Below, one piece after another: positions 17,347-25,864 of a stretch of 40,514 bases of DNA. Under the pieces are notes generated by a model. The model was given only the letters and a program-made list of their open reading frames with translations, made no database searches and had not been told where the DNA came from. The translations under genes were made by a program, and so were the position numbers. Where the stretch lies: the NCBI GenBank assembly GCA_024279255.1, contig JAJRRT010000038.1, positions 1-40,514 of the forward strand. The letters run 5' to 3'. The stretch is from Deltaproteobacteria bacterium. Its GTDB lineage: Bacteria > Desulfobacterota > Desulfuromonadia > Desulfuromonadales > Geopsychrobacteraceae. Every line of letters starts with the position of its first letter. The first letter of the stretch is position 1.

Positions 17347-18930
17347 TTGAGTCACAGTTTGCCCAAAGAGATCGCCAAGCGCCGCACCTTCGGTATCATC
17401 AGTCACCCTGACGCCGGCAAAACCACCCTGACGGAAAAACTGTTGTTGTTTGGCGGTGCCATCCAGATGGCCGGTGCGGTCAAATCACGCAAGACCGATC
17501 GGCATGCCACCAGTGACTGGATGAGTATCGAGAAGGATCGCGGTATCTCGGTCACCACCAGTGTGATGAAGTTCAATCATCATGACTATGAGATAAACCT
17601 GCTAGACACCCCCGGTCACCAGGACTTTTCCGAGGATACCTATCGCGTTTTAACGGCTGTCGACTCTGCCTTGATGGTGATCGACAGTGCTAAAGGGGTT
17701 GAGCCGCAGACCGAAAAACTCATGGAAGTCTGTCGTATGCGCAACACTCCGGTGCTGACTTTTATCAATAAACTCGATCGTGAGGGGCTTGCTCCTCTAG
17801 ACCTGTTGGCCGACATTGAGGAGAAGTTGCAGATTGAATGTTCACCGCTCTCCTGGCCGATTGGCATGGGTAAGCGCTTCAAAGGGGTTTACAATCTCTA
17901 CCGCAAAGAACTCAATCTGTTTACTCCCGGCTCTGGGCGCAGTGAAGAGCGCATTAAAATTGAAGATCTGAACGATCCGCGGCTCGATGAGTTGCTTGGT
18001 AAACAGGCCGATGAGCTGCGCGAGGACATTGAACTGCTAGTGGGGGCAGCCAATCCTTTAAGTCATGAAGAGTTCTTGAAAGCCAGTCAGAGCCCGGTTT
18101 TTTTCGGTAGCGCGATCAACAATTTCGGAGTCGAAGAGATGCTCGATGCCTTCTGTGAACTGGCTCCCGCTCCCGGTCCGCGTATGGCCCAAACGCGGGT
18201 GGTCGAGCCGAGTGAAGAGGCATTCTCTGGATTCGTCTTTAAAATTCAGGCAAATATGGACCCGGCTCACCGTGACCGGATCGCTTTTTTGCGGATTTGC
18301 AGTGGTAAGTTTTCGCGTGGCATGAAGGTCCGTCATCATCGCATCGGTAAGGATGTTACCCTGTCGAATGCCACCATCTTCATGGCCCAGGATCGCGCCA
18401 ACGTCGAAGAGGCCTACCCCGGTGATATCATCGGTCTGCACAATCATGGCACCATCAAGATTGGTGACACTTTCACCCTGAAAGAAGAGTTGAAATTTAC
18501 CGGTATTCCCAATTTTGCTCCCGAGCATTTCCGGCGGGTGCGGCTCAAGGATCCGCTCAAGTCAAAACAGCTGCAGAAGGGCTTGTTTCAGCTTGCTGAA
18601 GAGGGGGCCGTTCAAGTTTTTAAACCCCTTTCCGGTTCTGAATTCATTTTGGGAGCGGTTGGAGTCTTGCAGTTTGAAGTGACCATGGAGCGGCTCAAGG
18701 CCGAATACAACGTAGCAGCTGTTTACGAAGGGGTAAACTACACCACCGCGCGCTGGATTCAGTGTGATGATAAGAAATTACTGGCAGATTTTCAGAAGAA
18801 GCATATGAATGATCTCTCTGAGGATGCTGAAGGGCATTTGACTTATCTGGCCGCCAGCGAATGGCGCCTCGGACATACGATAGAAGAATGGGAAGGGGTC
18901 ACTTTTCTGAAGGCCCGCGAGCATAGCTGA
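17347..18930 (+). CDS. prfC: Peptide chain release factor 3
   Basis: A 527-residue translational GTPase that recycles RF1/RF2 from the ribosome. The GTPase motifs are present: G1 SHPDAGKTT (about 19-27), G2 region with RGISVTTS, G3 DTPGHQDF, and G4 NKLDR; RF3-type domains II and III follow ([20 protein letters not shown], then [10 protein letters not shown]). The length matches E. coli RF3. A TTG start at 17347 is chosen because AGAAGGA lies 9-10 bases upstream and the protein then begins at the usual point ([19 protein letters not shown]). An earlier in-frame TTG at 17311 would begin inside the terminator tail. Confidence 0.95.
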   Translation: MSHSLPKEIAKRRTFGIISHPDAGKTTLTEKLLLFGGAIQMAGAVKSRKTDRHATSDWMSIEKDRGISVTTSVMKFNHHDYEINLLDTPGHQDFSEDTYRVLTAVDSALMVIDSAKGVEPQTEKLMEVCRMRNTPVLTFINKLDREGLAPLDLLADIEEKLQIECSPLSWPIGMGKRFKGVYNLYRKELNLFTPGSGRSEERIKIEDLNDPRLDELLGKQADELREDIELLVGAANPLSHEEFLKASQSPVFFGSAINNFGVEEMLDAFCELAPAPGPRMAQTRVVEPSEEAFSGFVFKIQANMDPAHRDRIAFLRICSGKFSRGMKVRHHRIGKDVTLSNATIFMAQDRANVEEAYPGDIIGLHNHGTIKIGDTFTLKEELKFTGIPNFAPEHFRRVRLKDPLKSKQLQKGLFQLAEEGAVQVFKPLSGSEFILGAVGVLQFEVTMERLKAEYNVAAVYEGVNYTTARWIQCDDKKLLADFQKKHMNDLSEDAEGHLTYLAASEWRLGHTIEEWEGVTFLKAREHS

Positions 18931-19009
18931 TCGATTCGTTTGACGATCTAAATTTTATGCTAGAATCAGTTGGAAATGTTTTTCTACTACATATTGCGGA
19001 GAAGATAAA

Positions 19010-19696
19010 ATGCAGACAAGACGACTGACTATTGTTTCTTTTACGGTTTTGACCTTGATCCTTGCCGGTTGTATCCAGCCGAATGATCCGAATAAACATA
19101 CGAAACAGAAGGCAGGTATCGGGGCCGCAGTCGGGGCTGTTGCCGGGGCGATAATCGGGTATCAGAATGATCACTCAGGCGGCGCTCTTAAGGGAGCATT
19201 GATCGGTGGTGCTGCGGGTGGTGCTTTAGGGGCTGGTGCCGGATATTATATGGATAAACAACAAGCCGAGTTTGAGCAGCAACTGGCTTCTGAGCGCCAA
19301 GCAAATCAAATTGAAGTTGAGCGTCTGCAGAATGAAAATTTGAAGATTACGATGAACTCCGAAGTCTCATTCGACTTTAATTCATCGCGGCTCCAACCGG
19401 CTTTTGAGCGTAGCCTCGAAAAGGTGTCTGGAATCCTCAATCGTTATCCGCGTACCAGCATCCAAATTATCGGCCATACCGACAACGTTGGATCTGAAGT
19501 CTATAATCAGCAGCTTTCCGAAAAGCGCTCTAGCGCCGTAGGTGTTGCCCTGGAAGCGCGTGGTGTCTCCGGGGGTCGAATCGTTACCAGTGGCCGCGGC
19601 GAATCTGAACCGCGTGCGACAAACGATACCGAAGCTGGCCGTCAGCTGAACCGGCGGGTAGAGATGCTGATTGTTCCGGATGGGGATATTCAATAA
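19010..19696 (+). CDS. OmpA-family outer-membrane lipoprotein (YiaD/Pal-like)
   Basis: A 228-residue protein with a lipoprotein signal (LILAGC, Cys about 21), a glycine-zipper segment (about 36-82, alternating GAAVGAVAGAIIGY and GGAAGGALGAGAGY), a short coiled coil, and a C-terminal OmpA domain from about 110. The peptidoglycan-binding motif GHTDNVGSEVYNQQLSEKRSSAV and the closing RQLNRRVEM are clear. It should tether the outer membrane to the cell wall. The ATG has GGAGAAGATAAA upstream. It is monocistronic, since a terminator follows directly. Confidence 0.92.
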   Translation: MQTRRLTIVSFTVLTLILAGCIQPNDPNKHTKQKAGIGAAVGAVAGAIIGYQNDHSGGALKGALIGGAAGGALGAGAGYYMDKQQAEFEQQLASERQANQIEVERLQNENLKITMNSEVSFDFNSSRLQPAFERSLEKVSGILNRYPRTSIQIIGHTDNVGSEVYNQQLSEKRSSAVGVALEARGVSGGRIVTSGRGESEPRATNDTEAGRQLNRRVEMLIVPDGDIQ

Positions 19697-19727
19697 AATC
19701 TTCTTGAGTTTCCGGCAGCAATAAACG

Positions 19728-19762
19728 AAAGAGCCCTGGCAACACTGTCGGGGCTCTTTTCA
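19728..19762 (+). terminator. Terminator after the OmpA-family gene
   Basis: AAAGAGCCC at about 19728-19736 pairs with GGGCTCTTT at about 19752-19760, followed by TTTTC. It lies 32 bases beyond the stop codon. Confidence 0.8.
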
Positions 19763-19900
19763 ATTAAGCTTGAATTGTTTGACCCTGACACTTGAAAAGA
19801 GGACTTAAGAACTGCCAGAAGGCAATATTTCTTTGCCTTTGGTCGCTGTGTTAGAGTCATAACTCTTTTTTGGGACGAACAGGAATATGGTGGGGTATAC

Positions 19901-21289
19901 ATGAAGATGCTAAAACGACTACCAATAAAAATGATCCTGGCTGAAAACAAGCCGACTCCGCTTGTTAAAATATGCGGATGGGTACGCTCAGTGCGCCGTG
20001 GTAAAGAGGTTTCATTTATCGCTTTGAACGACGGCAGTTGTTTTGCCTCGTTGCAACTCGTGGTTGAGCCGCAGTTATTGGATGGACTACCGGCAGGTCT
20101 GGGAACCGGGGCCTGCCTGAGTGTGGTTGGTGAACTGATTGCTTCTCCGGCAGAGGGGCAGCAGTGGGAACTTCAGGTGACTGAGATTGAACTGCTCGGC
20201 GGGGTAGATGAGTCGTTTCCGCTACAGAAAAAACGGCATAGTTTCGAGTTTTTGCGCAGCATCGCGCATCTGCGTCCTCGTTCAAATAGTTTCGGTGCGG
20301 TATTCAGGATGCGTAGCGCACTCTCCTTTGCTGTTCATCAGTTTTTTCAGCAACGCAACTTCGTTCATGTCCACACCCCGATCATTACCGCAAATGACTG
20401 TGAGGGGGCCGGTGAATTGTTCCGGGTGACGACCCTCGATCCGCAAAAGCCACCGTTAAAAGATGGTCAGATTGACTGGACTCAGGATTTCTTCGGCGAC
20501 AGCACAGGACTGACAGTCAGCGGCCAGTTGCAGGGTGAGCTGTTTGCTACCGCTTTTTCCGATATCTACACCTTCGGTCCGACCTTCCGCGCCGAAAATT
20601 CCAATACCAGTCGCCATGCTTCAGAGTTTTGGATGATCGAGCCGGAGATGGCTTTCTGCGACTTGGCTGGAAACTGTGACCTGGCTGAAGACTTTCTCCG
20701 GTATATGGTCGGTTATACCCTCGAACATTGTGCCGAAGATCTCGACTTCTTCGATCAACGGATCGAAAAAGGTCTTATCGCGAAATTGCAGAGTCTGCAC
20801 AAGGCCGAATTCAATCGGGTCAGCTATACCGAGGCCGTTGATCAGCTTCAGAAATCTGGACAGAAATTTGAATTCAAGGTCGTGTGGGGGAGTGATCTGC
20901 AGTCTGAACATGAGCGCTTCTTGACCGAGCAGATTTACACCGGGCCGGTTTTTGTTACTGATTACCCTAAAGAGATCAAGGCTTTTTATATGCGCGACAA
21001 CGATGATGGTAAGACCGTTGCCGCAATGGATCTGCTGGTCCCCCGGGTCGGCGAAATTATCGGCGGAAGTCAGCGCGAAGAACGCCTGGACCGGTTGCAG
21101 CAGAAGATGACCGTGCAGGGGATTGTCGAAGGTGAACTCGACTGGTATCTCGATATTCGTCGTTGGGGAAGCTGCCCTCATGCCGGTTTCGGTCTCGGTT
21201 TTGAACGTCTGCTGATGTATCTCACCGGCATGGAAAATATCCGTGACGTTATCCCCTTTCCGCGTACTCCTGGCCATGCAGACTTCTAA
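19901..21289 (+). CDS. asnS: Asparaginyl-tRNA synthetase
   Basis: A 462-residue class IIb synthetase charging tRNA-Asn. An N-terminal OB-fold anticodon domain (about 20-110, [24 protein letters not shown]) is followed by the class II core: motif 2 region [26 protein letters not shown] and motif 3 [30 protein letters not shown]. The [15 protein letters not shown] sequence and the terminal IPFPRTPG mark it as AsnRS rather than AspRS. The ATG at 19901 follows GGTGGGG. Its last 14 bases overlap the start of the sensor kinase gene, an odd partnership that couples a housekeeping enzyme to a sensory operon. Confidence 0.96.
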   Translation: MKMLKRLPIKMILAENKPTPLVKICGWVRSVRRGKEVSFIALNDGSCFASLQLVVEPQLLDGLPAGLGTGACLSVVGELIASPAEGQQWELQVTEIELLGGVDESFPLQKKRHSFEFLRSIAHLRPRSNSFGAVFRMRSALSFAVHQFFQQRNFVHVHTPIITANDCEGAGELFRVTTLDPQKPPLKDGQIDWTQDFFGDSTGLTVSGQLQGELFATAFSDIYTFGPTFRAENSNTSRHASEFWMIEPEMAFCDLAGNCDLAEDFLRYMVGYTLEHCAEDLDFFDQRIEKGLIAKLQSLHKAEFNRVSYTEAVDQLQKSGQKFEFKVVWGSDLQSEHERFLTEQIYTGPVFVTDYPKEIKAFYMRDNDDGKTVAAMDLLVPRVGEIIGGSQREERLDRLQQKMTVQGIVEGELDWYLDIRRWGSCPHAGFGLGFERLLMYLTGMENIRDVIPFPRTPGHADF

Positions 21290-23018
21290 ACTGCTGCGGT
21301 CGCTCTGCCTGCTGCCGATCCTGTTGCTCTGTATAATCGGACTGGCACAGGCTGAAGAAGATTCTGTCACTGACGAGCGTACCCTGGTGCTTGGCGGTGA
21401 TCACAACTACCCCCCTTACGAATATCTGGATCAACTTGGCTTTCCGGCTGGTTACAATGTCGAGTTATCGAAGGCGATTGCCAGGGTGATGGGTATGGAG
21501 ATCAGTATCCGTCTTAACGACTGGGGGCAGGTTCGGCGTGCTTTGAAAAACGGCGAAGTCGACCTGCTGATGGGGATGGCACATACCGAGGAACGGCTTT
21601 CAGAGGTCGACTTTTCCAGTCCTCACGCCAAAGTTCATCAGTCGATCTGGGTGCGTAAAGGGAATCCGACCATCCGTTCGAAGGCGGACTTGGTCGGCAA
21701 AGAGGTTGTCGTCATGAAGGGGAGCGTCATGCACGATTACATGCTTGAGCATGAAATCGCCGCTAACCTTTTCCTGGTAACTACCCTGACCGATGCCCTG
21801 ACGTTGCTTGCTTCTGGGCAACATGATTGTGCGCTGGTCGCAAAATTGCCTGGCGAATATCTGCTTAGCGGATTGAACCTGACCAACATCCATCCCATCG
21901 CGCGGCCACTGGTTGCTCAAAATTACGGTTTTGCAGTTAAGAAGGGGAACCTTTCTCTCCTTGCCCGCTTCAACGAAGGACTTTCGCTACTCAAAAAATC
22001 GGGAGAGTATGGGCAGATTCGTGAAAAATGGCTCGGCGTGCTGCAACCTGAAGGGGTTCCCGGTATCGTTATCGTGCGCTACGGCGCGCTGGTGGTTGGT
22101 CCCCTCCTTCTCGTGTTGGTGCTTATTTCACTTTGGTCGCGTACTCTGCGTAAGCAGGTGGCACTACGTACCGGGGAGTTGGAGATGGAAATTATCGAGC
22201 GTAAACGGGCTGCTGATGAACTACAGGTGCGCCAGAAACAGTTGTTGCATGCAGACAAGATGAGTTCGCTGGGGATTCTTACCTCGGGGGTGGCGCACGA
22301 GATCAACAACCCCAATGGTCTGATTCAGCTTAATCTTTCGCAGCTCAATAAGTCCTGGCCTGATGCTGTGGAAATCCTCGAAGAACATTACCTGCGACAT
22401 GGAGACTTTAAGCTCGGGTGGTTCAATTATTCGCGTATGCGTGAAGAAATTCCGCAGATGCTAGATGAGATGATCGACAGTTCTCACAAAATTAAACGGA
22501 TCGTCGAAGATCTGAAAGACTTCGCTCGGCGTAATGATTCTGGCTATAACGACTCTGTTGAGTTTGCCGGGGTTATCAAGGCCGCGCTACGATTGGCTGA
22601 TAATCAGTTGCGCAAATCGACGAATTGTTTTTCGGTTGAGTTTGCCGACGATCTTCCCCCATTTCGGGGGAAGGGTCATCGTATTGAGCAGGTTGTCGTC
22701 AATTTGATCCTCAACGCCTGTCAGGCGTTGACCTCAAGTCAGCAAGCAATCCATTTGCGAACCGGCCAACTTCCAGAGGGGATGGTCTATTTGAGTGTCG
22801 AGGATGAGGGTTGTGGTATGGAATCGGATCTTCTCGAACGGATAACCGATCCTTTTTTTACTACCAGGCGTGAGAGCGGTGGCACAGGTCTAGGTCTGTC
22901 GGTCTCGGACGGCATCGTCAAGGATCACCAGGGTCGCCTGGAGTTTAGCTCTGAGCCCGGACACGGGATGAAGGTAAGGTTGTTGTTGCCAATTTATCAG
23001 GAGAATGACGATGAGTAG
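21276..23018 (+). CDS. Sensor histidine kinase with periplasmic amino-acid-binding (SBP_bac_3) domain
   Basis: A 580-residue membrane kinase. A signal sequence ends in LAQA (about 26); a periplasmic SBP_bac_3 domain follows (about 35-255: LVLGGDHNYPPYEYLD, GYNVELSKAIARVMG, EVDLLMGMAHTEERL, EKWLG), then a transmembrane helix (about 266-288), a short coiled coil, an H-box GVAHEINNPNG with phosphoacceptor His341, and an ATPase domain (N box LILNACQAL, G1 DEGCGM, F box TDPFFTTR, G2 GTGLGLSV). The sensor resembles polar-amino-acid binding proteins. The ATG at 21276 starts a clean signal peptide; an in-frame GTG at 21243 would lie deeper in asnS. It overlaps asnS by 14 bases and its cognate regulator by 8. 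Confidence 0.93.
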   Translation: MQTSKLLRSLCLLPILLLCIIGLAQAEEDSVTDERTLVLGGDHNYPPYEYLDQLGFPAGYNVELSKAIARVMGMEISIRLNDWGQVRRALKNGEVDLLMGMAHTEERLSEVDFSSPHAKVHQSIWVRKGNPTIRSKADLVGKEVVVMKGSVMHDYMLEHEIAANLFLVTTLTDALTLLASGQHDCALVAKLPGEYLLSGLNLTNIHPIARPLVAQNYGFAVKKGNLSLLARFNEGLSLLKKSGEYGQIREKWLGVLQPEGVPGIVIVRYGALVVGPLLLVLVLISLWSRTLRKQVALRTGELEMEIIERKRAADELQVRQKQLLHADKMSSLGILTSGVAHEINNPNGLIQLNLSQLNKSWPDAVEILEEHYLRHGDFKLGWFNYSRMREEIPQMLDEMIDSSHKIKRIVEDLKDFARRNDSGYNDSVEFAGVIKAALRLADNQLRKSTNCFSVEFADDLPPFRGKGHRIEQVVVNLILNACQALTSSQQAIHLRTGQLPEGMVYLSVEDEGCGMESDLLERITDPFFTTRRESGGTGLGLSVSDGIVKDHQGRLEFSSEPGHGMKVRLLLPIYQENDDE

Positions 23019-24417
23019 AAAGGCTCTTTATCCTGCCTTTGGGGTATTGTTAGTTGACGATGAACTGCCATGGTTGAAGCGTTTAAGTATGACCCTCGAA
23101 GGGCCGGGTGCGATCAATAACCTGATTCAGTGTTCTGACAGTCGCCAGGTCATGGATCTCATCGCCGCGCAGGAGATCGGTGTTGTGGTTCTGGATCTGA
23201 CCATGCCGCACCTCTCGGGCGAGCAGCTTCTGGAACAAATTGTTGCCGAACACCCGCAGATCAGGGTGATCATTCTCAGTGGTATGAACCAATTGGAGAC
23301 TGCCGTGCATTGTATGCGACAGGGTGCCTTCGATTACTTCGTCAAGACTGTCGATGAGGGTCGCCTGGTAGATGGAGTGTTGCGCGCGGTGCGGATGGTT
23401 GAGATCGAGCAGGAAAACCACGCTATGCGGCGGAATTTTTTCCGCGATCAACCCGAATCACCCGAGGCTTTCGCATCGATTGTTACCACCAGTTCACTAC
23501 TGCGTAAGGTTTTTAAATATGTCGAAGCCGTGGCCCCGAGCCGTCAGCCGATCCTGATTACCGGCGAAAGTGGTGTCGGCAAAGAGTTGATTGCCAAAGC
23601 GATTCATCAACTCAGCCGCAGCAATGGGCCACTGATTTCGGTTAACGTCGCCGGTCTTGATGATAATCATTTTTCGGACACTCTGTTCGGCCATCTGCGC
23701 GGTGCTTTTACCGGTGCCGACTCTCGGCGCAACGGGATGATTGAGCAGGCCGCCGAAGGGACCCTGTTTCTTGATGAAATCGGTGATTTGAGCCCAGCTT
23801 CGCAGGTTAAGCTGCTGCGCTTGTTGCAAGAGGGTGAGTATTATCCGCTAGGTAGCGATCAGCCAAAACAGATGAGCGCCCGGGTGGTCGTTTCGACTCA
23901 TCAGGACCTTGATGAACGGATGGCAAGTGGTGATTTTCGGCGCGATCTCTACTATCGATTACTCTCTCACCATGTTCAGATCCCTCCACTTCGCGACCGC
24001 AAGGAGGATCTGCCATTACTCCTCGATCATTTTCTGAAAAAAGCAGCTCATCAGCTCGACAAAAAGAAGCCGACCCCGCCGCCCGAGTTAGCGGTACTGC
24101 TGACGACTTATGGCTTTCCCGGCAATATTCGCGAATTGGAGGCGATGGTTCACGATGCGGTCAGTCTGCACGAGGGGCGGATACTCTCGATGAAAAGCTT
24201 TGTTGATCGGATCGGCCAGCAGAAATTGGACGAGCATGTGCCGAACCTCAGCGCGGGGGAGAATCCCTTCAGCGGACTAGGAGAGTTGCCGAGCCTGCAG
24301 CAAGCAGGGCAGCTACTGGTAGACGATGCCATGCGTCGGGCAGAAGGGAACCAGAGTATCGCATCCAGGCTGCTGGGGATTTCACAGCCAGCGTTGAGTA
24401 AGCGGTTAAAGAAATAG
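23011..24417 (+). CDS. Sigma-54-dependent response regulator (NtrC type)
   Basis: A 468-residue activator with three domains. The receiver (1-125) has the acidic pair D16-D17 and the phosphorylation site D62 in VVVLDLTMP. The AAA+ domain (about 155-385) has Walker A GESGVGKE, the sigma-54 contact loop GAFTGA, Walker [13 protein letters not shown], and [10 protein letters not shown] Fis-type helix-turn-helix ends the protein ([27 protein letters not shown] split at RLLG). The start at 23011 is preferred over 23005 because AGGAG (22999-23003) is then 7 bases away. It overlaps the kinase stop, so the pair is coupled. The consensus sigma-54 promoter 209 bases downstream of its stop is the obvious target. 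Confidence 0.95.
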   Translation: MSRKALYPAFGVLLVDDELPWLKRLSMTLEGPGAINNLIQCSDSRQVMDLIAAQEIGVVVLDLTMPHLSGEQLLEQIVAEHPQIRVIILSGMNQLETAVHCMRQGAFDYFVKTVDEGRLVDGVLRAVRMVEIEQENHAMRRNFFRDQPESPEAFASIVTTSSLLRKVFKYVEAVAPSRQPILITGESGVGKELIAKAIHQLSRSNGPLISVNVAGLDDNHFSDTLFGHLRGAFTGADSRRNGMIEQAAEGTLFLDEIGDLSPASQVKLLRLLQEGEYYPLGSDQPKQMSARVVVSTHQDLDERMASGDFRRDLYYRLLSHHVQIPPLRDRKEDLPLLLDHFLKKAAHQLDKKKPTPPPELAVLLTTYGFPGNIRELEAMVHDAVSLHEGRILSMKSFVDRIGQQKLDEHVPNLSAGENPFSGLGELPSLQQAGQLLVDDAMRRAEGNQSIASRLLGISQPALSKRLKK

Positions 24418-24442
24418 AGTCACTCGCTGTGGCCTCGAACAC

Positions 24443-24482
24443 CTATAACTATAGTTATGGTTGTGCCGGAGGTTATAGTTGT
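24443..24482 (+). promoter_or_regulatory. Candidate upstream activator site: palindrome plus repeated half-site
   Basis: ATAACTATAGTTAT at 24445-24458 is a perfect 14-base palindrome. Its half TATAGTT recurs at 24474-24480 (first copy 24450-24456), 24 bases on, within GGTTATAGTTGT. The block lies about 170-200 bases upstream of the expected start of the sigma-54 promoter, the usual enhancer distance. I infer that the adjacent regulator binds here. Confidence 0.55.
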
Positions 24483-24625
24483 CGCAAGGCCCTGTTTTTT
24501 AATGAAAAATCAGGTCTGATAAATAGAAAAACCCTTCTTCGGTTATACCCTTAGAGTCTCCTGTCCATTCCCTTTTTGGTATGAAACGCCTTTATATAAG
24601 CGCCTTTACAGACAGTGCTTAAATC

Positions 24626-24641
24626 TGGCACCCACCTTGCT
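24626..24641 (+). promoter_or_regulatory. Sigma-54 (-24/-12) promoter
   Basis: TGGCACCCACCTTGCT matches the consensus TGGCAC-N5-TTGCT exactly, with the invariant GG and GC pairs 10 bases apart. Transcription should begin near 24652 and reach the TAXI gene at 24736 with its GAGGAGG ribosome site. Confidence 0.88.
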
Positions 24642-24735
24642 ATCTCTTTCTTTTACGCTAGACTTGCTCACCTTGGGATTCTGCATTGAGGCAGGCTTCC
24701 AACCCATAATAGAGTTATGAGGAGGAAACAAAAAC

Positions 24736-25707
24736 ATGAAGAAAATGCTGTTCTCTTTGCTGATGCTTGCCGTGGCCGTTGCCTTTGTACCGGCACCTGA
24801 AGCTCAGGCTGAAACCAAGTTTGTTACTATCGGTACCGGTGGTGTCACAGGAGTTTATTACCCGACTGGTGGTTCTATCTGCCGTTTGGTCAACAAAACC
24901 AGAAAAGAACATGGAATTCGCTGCTCGGTCGAAAGTACTGGTGGCTCGGTTTACAACCTGAACACCATTAGAGCTGGTGAGCTGGACATGGGCGTCGCTC
25001 AGTCCGATTGGCAGTTTCATGCCTATAACGGCACCAGCAAGTTTGCCAAGCAGGGTGCTAACAAAGATCTGCGCGCAGTTTTCTCTGTTCACCCTGAGCC
25101 TTTCACCGTCGTCGCCCGTGCTGATTCCGGTGTTAAGAACTTTATGGACCTCAAAGGCAAACGAGTGAATATCGGCAACCCCGGATCCGGCCAGCGCGGT
25201 ACCATGGAAGTTCTTATGGCCGCTCTGAAATGGACCAATGCCGATTTCAAACTGGCGTCTGAACTGAAATCCTCCGAGCAAGCTAGTGCCCTGTGTGACA
25301 ACAAGATTGATGCTATCGTCTTTACTGTTGGTCACCCTAGTGGTTCTATCAAGGAAGCAACCACCTCCTGCGATTCAGTGATGGTCAGTGTGACTGGACC
25401 TGCTGTTGATAAGCTGGTCAATGACAATGATTATTATCGGACTGCTACCATCCCGGGTGGTATGTATCGTGGTACCGCTACTGACACCAAGACGTTTGGT
25501 GTCGGAGCGACCTTCGTCTCTTCAGCAAAGGTCCCAGAAGACGTTATCTACAATGTCGTCAAGGCGGTTTTCGAAAATTTTGATGATTTCAAGAAACTTC
25601 ATCCGGCATTTGCCAACCTGAAGAAAGAGGAAATGATCAAGGATGGCCTTTCTGCTCCGCTGCACAGAGGCGCAGTCAAGTACTATAAAGAAGCAGGCCT
25701 GATGTAA
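24736..25707 (+). CDS. TAXI-family TRAP transporter substrate-binding protein
   Basis: A 323-residue periplasmic binding protein with a 25-residue signal peptide ending in PEAQA. The mature start [20 protein letters not shown] and the following [34 protein letters not shown] are the TAXI hallmark, and the C-terminal [10 protein letters not shown] is typical. Known TAXI proteins bind glutamate and related acids. The gene follows a consensus sigma-54 promoter and a strong ribosome site (GAGGAGG, 24719-24725). A terminator separates it from the fused permease, which should give excess binding protein over permease. Substrate glutamate is inferred from the dehydrogenase downstream and the sensor upstream. 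Confidence 0.95.
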   Translation: MKKMLFSLLMLAVAVAFVPAPEAQAETKFVTIGTGGVTGVYYPTGGSICRLVNKTRKEHGIRCSVESTGGSVYNLNTIRAGELDMGVAQSDWQFHAYNGTSKFAKQGANKDLRAVFSVHPEPFTVVARADSGVKNFMDLKGKRVNIGNPGSGQRGTMEVLMAALKWTNADFKLASELKSSEQASALCDNKIDAIVFTVGHPSGSIKEATTSCDSVMVSVTGPAVDKLVNDNDYYRTATIPGGMYRGTATDTKTFGVGATFVSSAKVPEDVIYNVVKAVFENFDDFKKLHPAFANLKKEEMIKDGLSAPLHRGAVKYYKEAGLM

Positions 25708-25727
25708 TCCTGCGCTGCAATGCTAGT

Positions 25728-25768
25728 AAAAATGCACCGCCGCGTCGCGGCGGTGCATTTTTTTCATC
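25728..25768 (+). terminator. GC-rich terminator between binding protein and permease
   Basis: AAATGCACCGCCG and CGGCGGTGCATTT form a stem of at least 13 bp with a short loop, followed by seven T. It lies 21 bases after the TAXI stop and about 100 before the permease start, so permease expression requires readthrough or a second promoter. Confidence 0.9.
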
Positions 25769-25864
25769 TCAAATCGGCGGTTTTGTAGCCGTTGCACATA
25801 TCATTTGATAGAAACACTCGTTGGATGGGACAGATCCACAGTCGCCACGCAGAAGGGTTTTGCC

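Larger units (their letters stand above)
24418..24735 (+). promoter_or_regulatory. 318-base regulatory interval ahead of the TAXI/TRAP genes
   Basis: No gene lies here. It holds a palindromic candidate enhancer near 24443-24482, an AT-rich middle (24492-24530) that includes a weak inverted repeat CCTGTTTTTT/AAAAATCAGG, a consensus -24/-12 element at 24626-24641, and the GAGGAGG ribosome site at 24719-24725. The order fits an NtrC-type promoter with DNA looping between enhancer and promoter. Confidence 0.7.
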
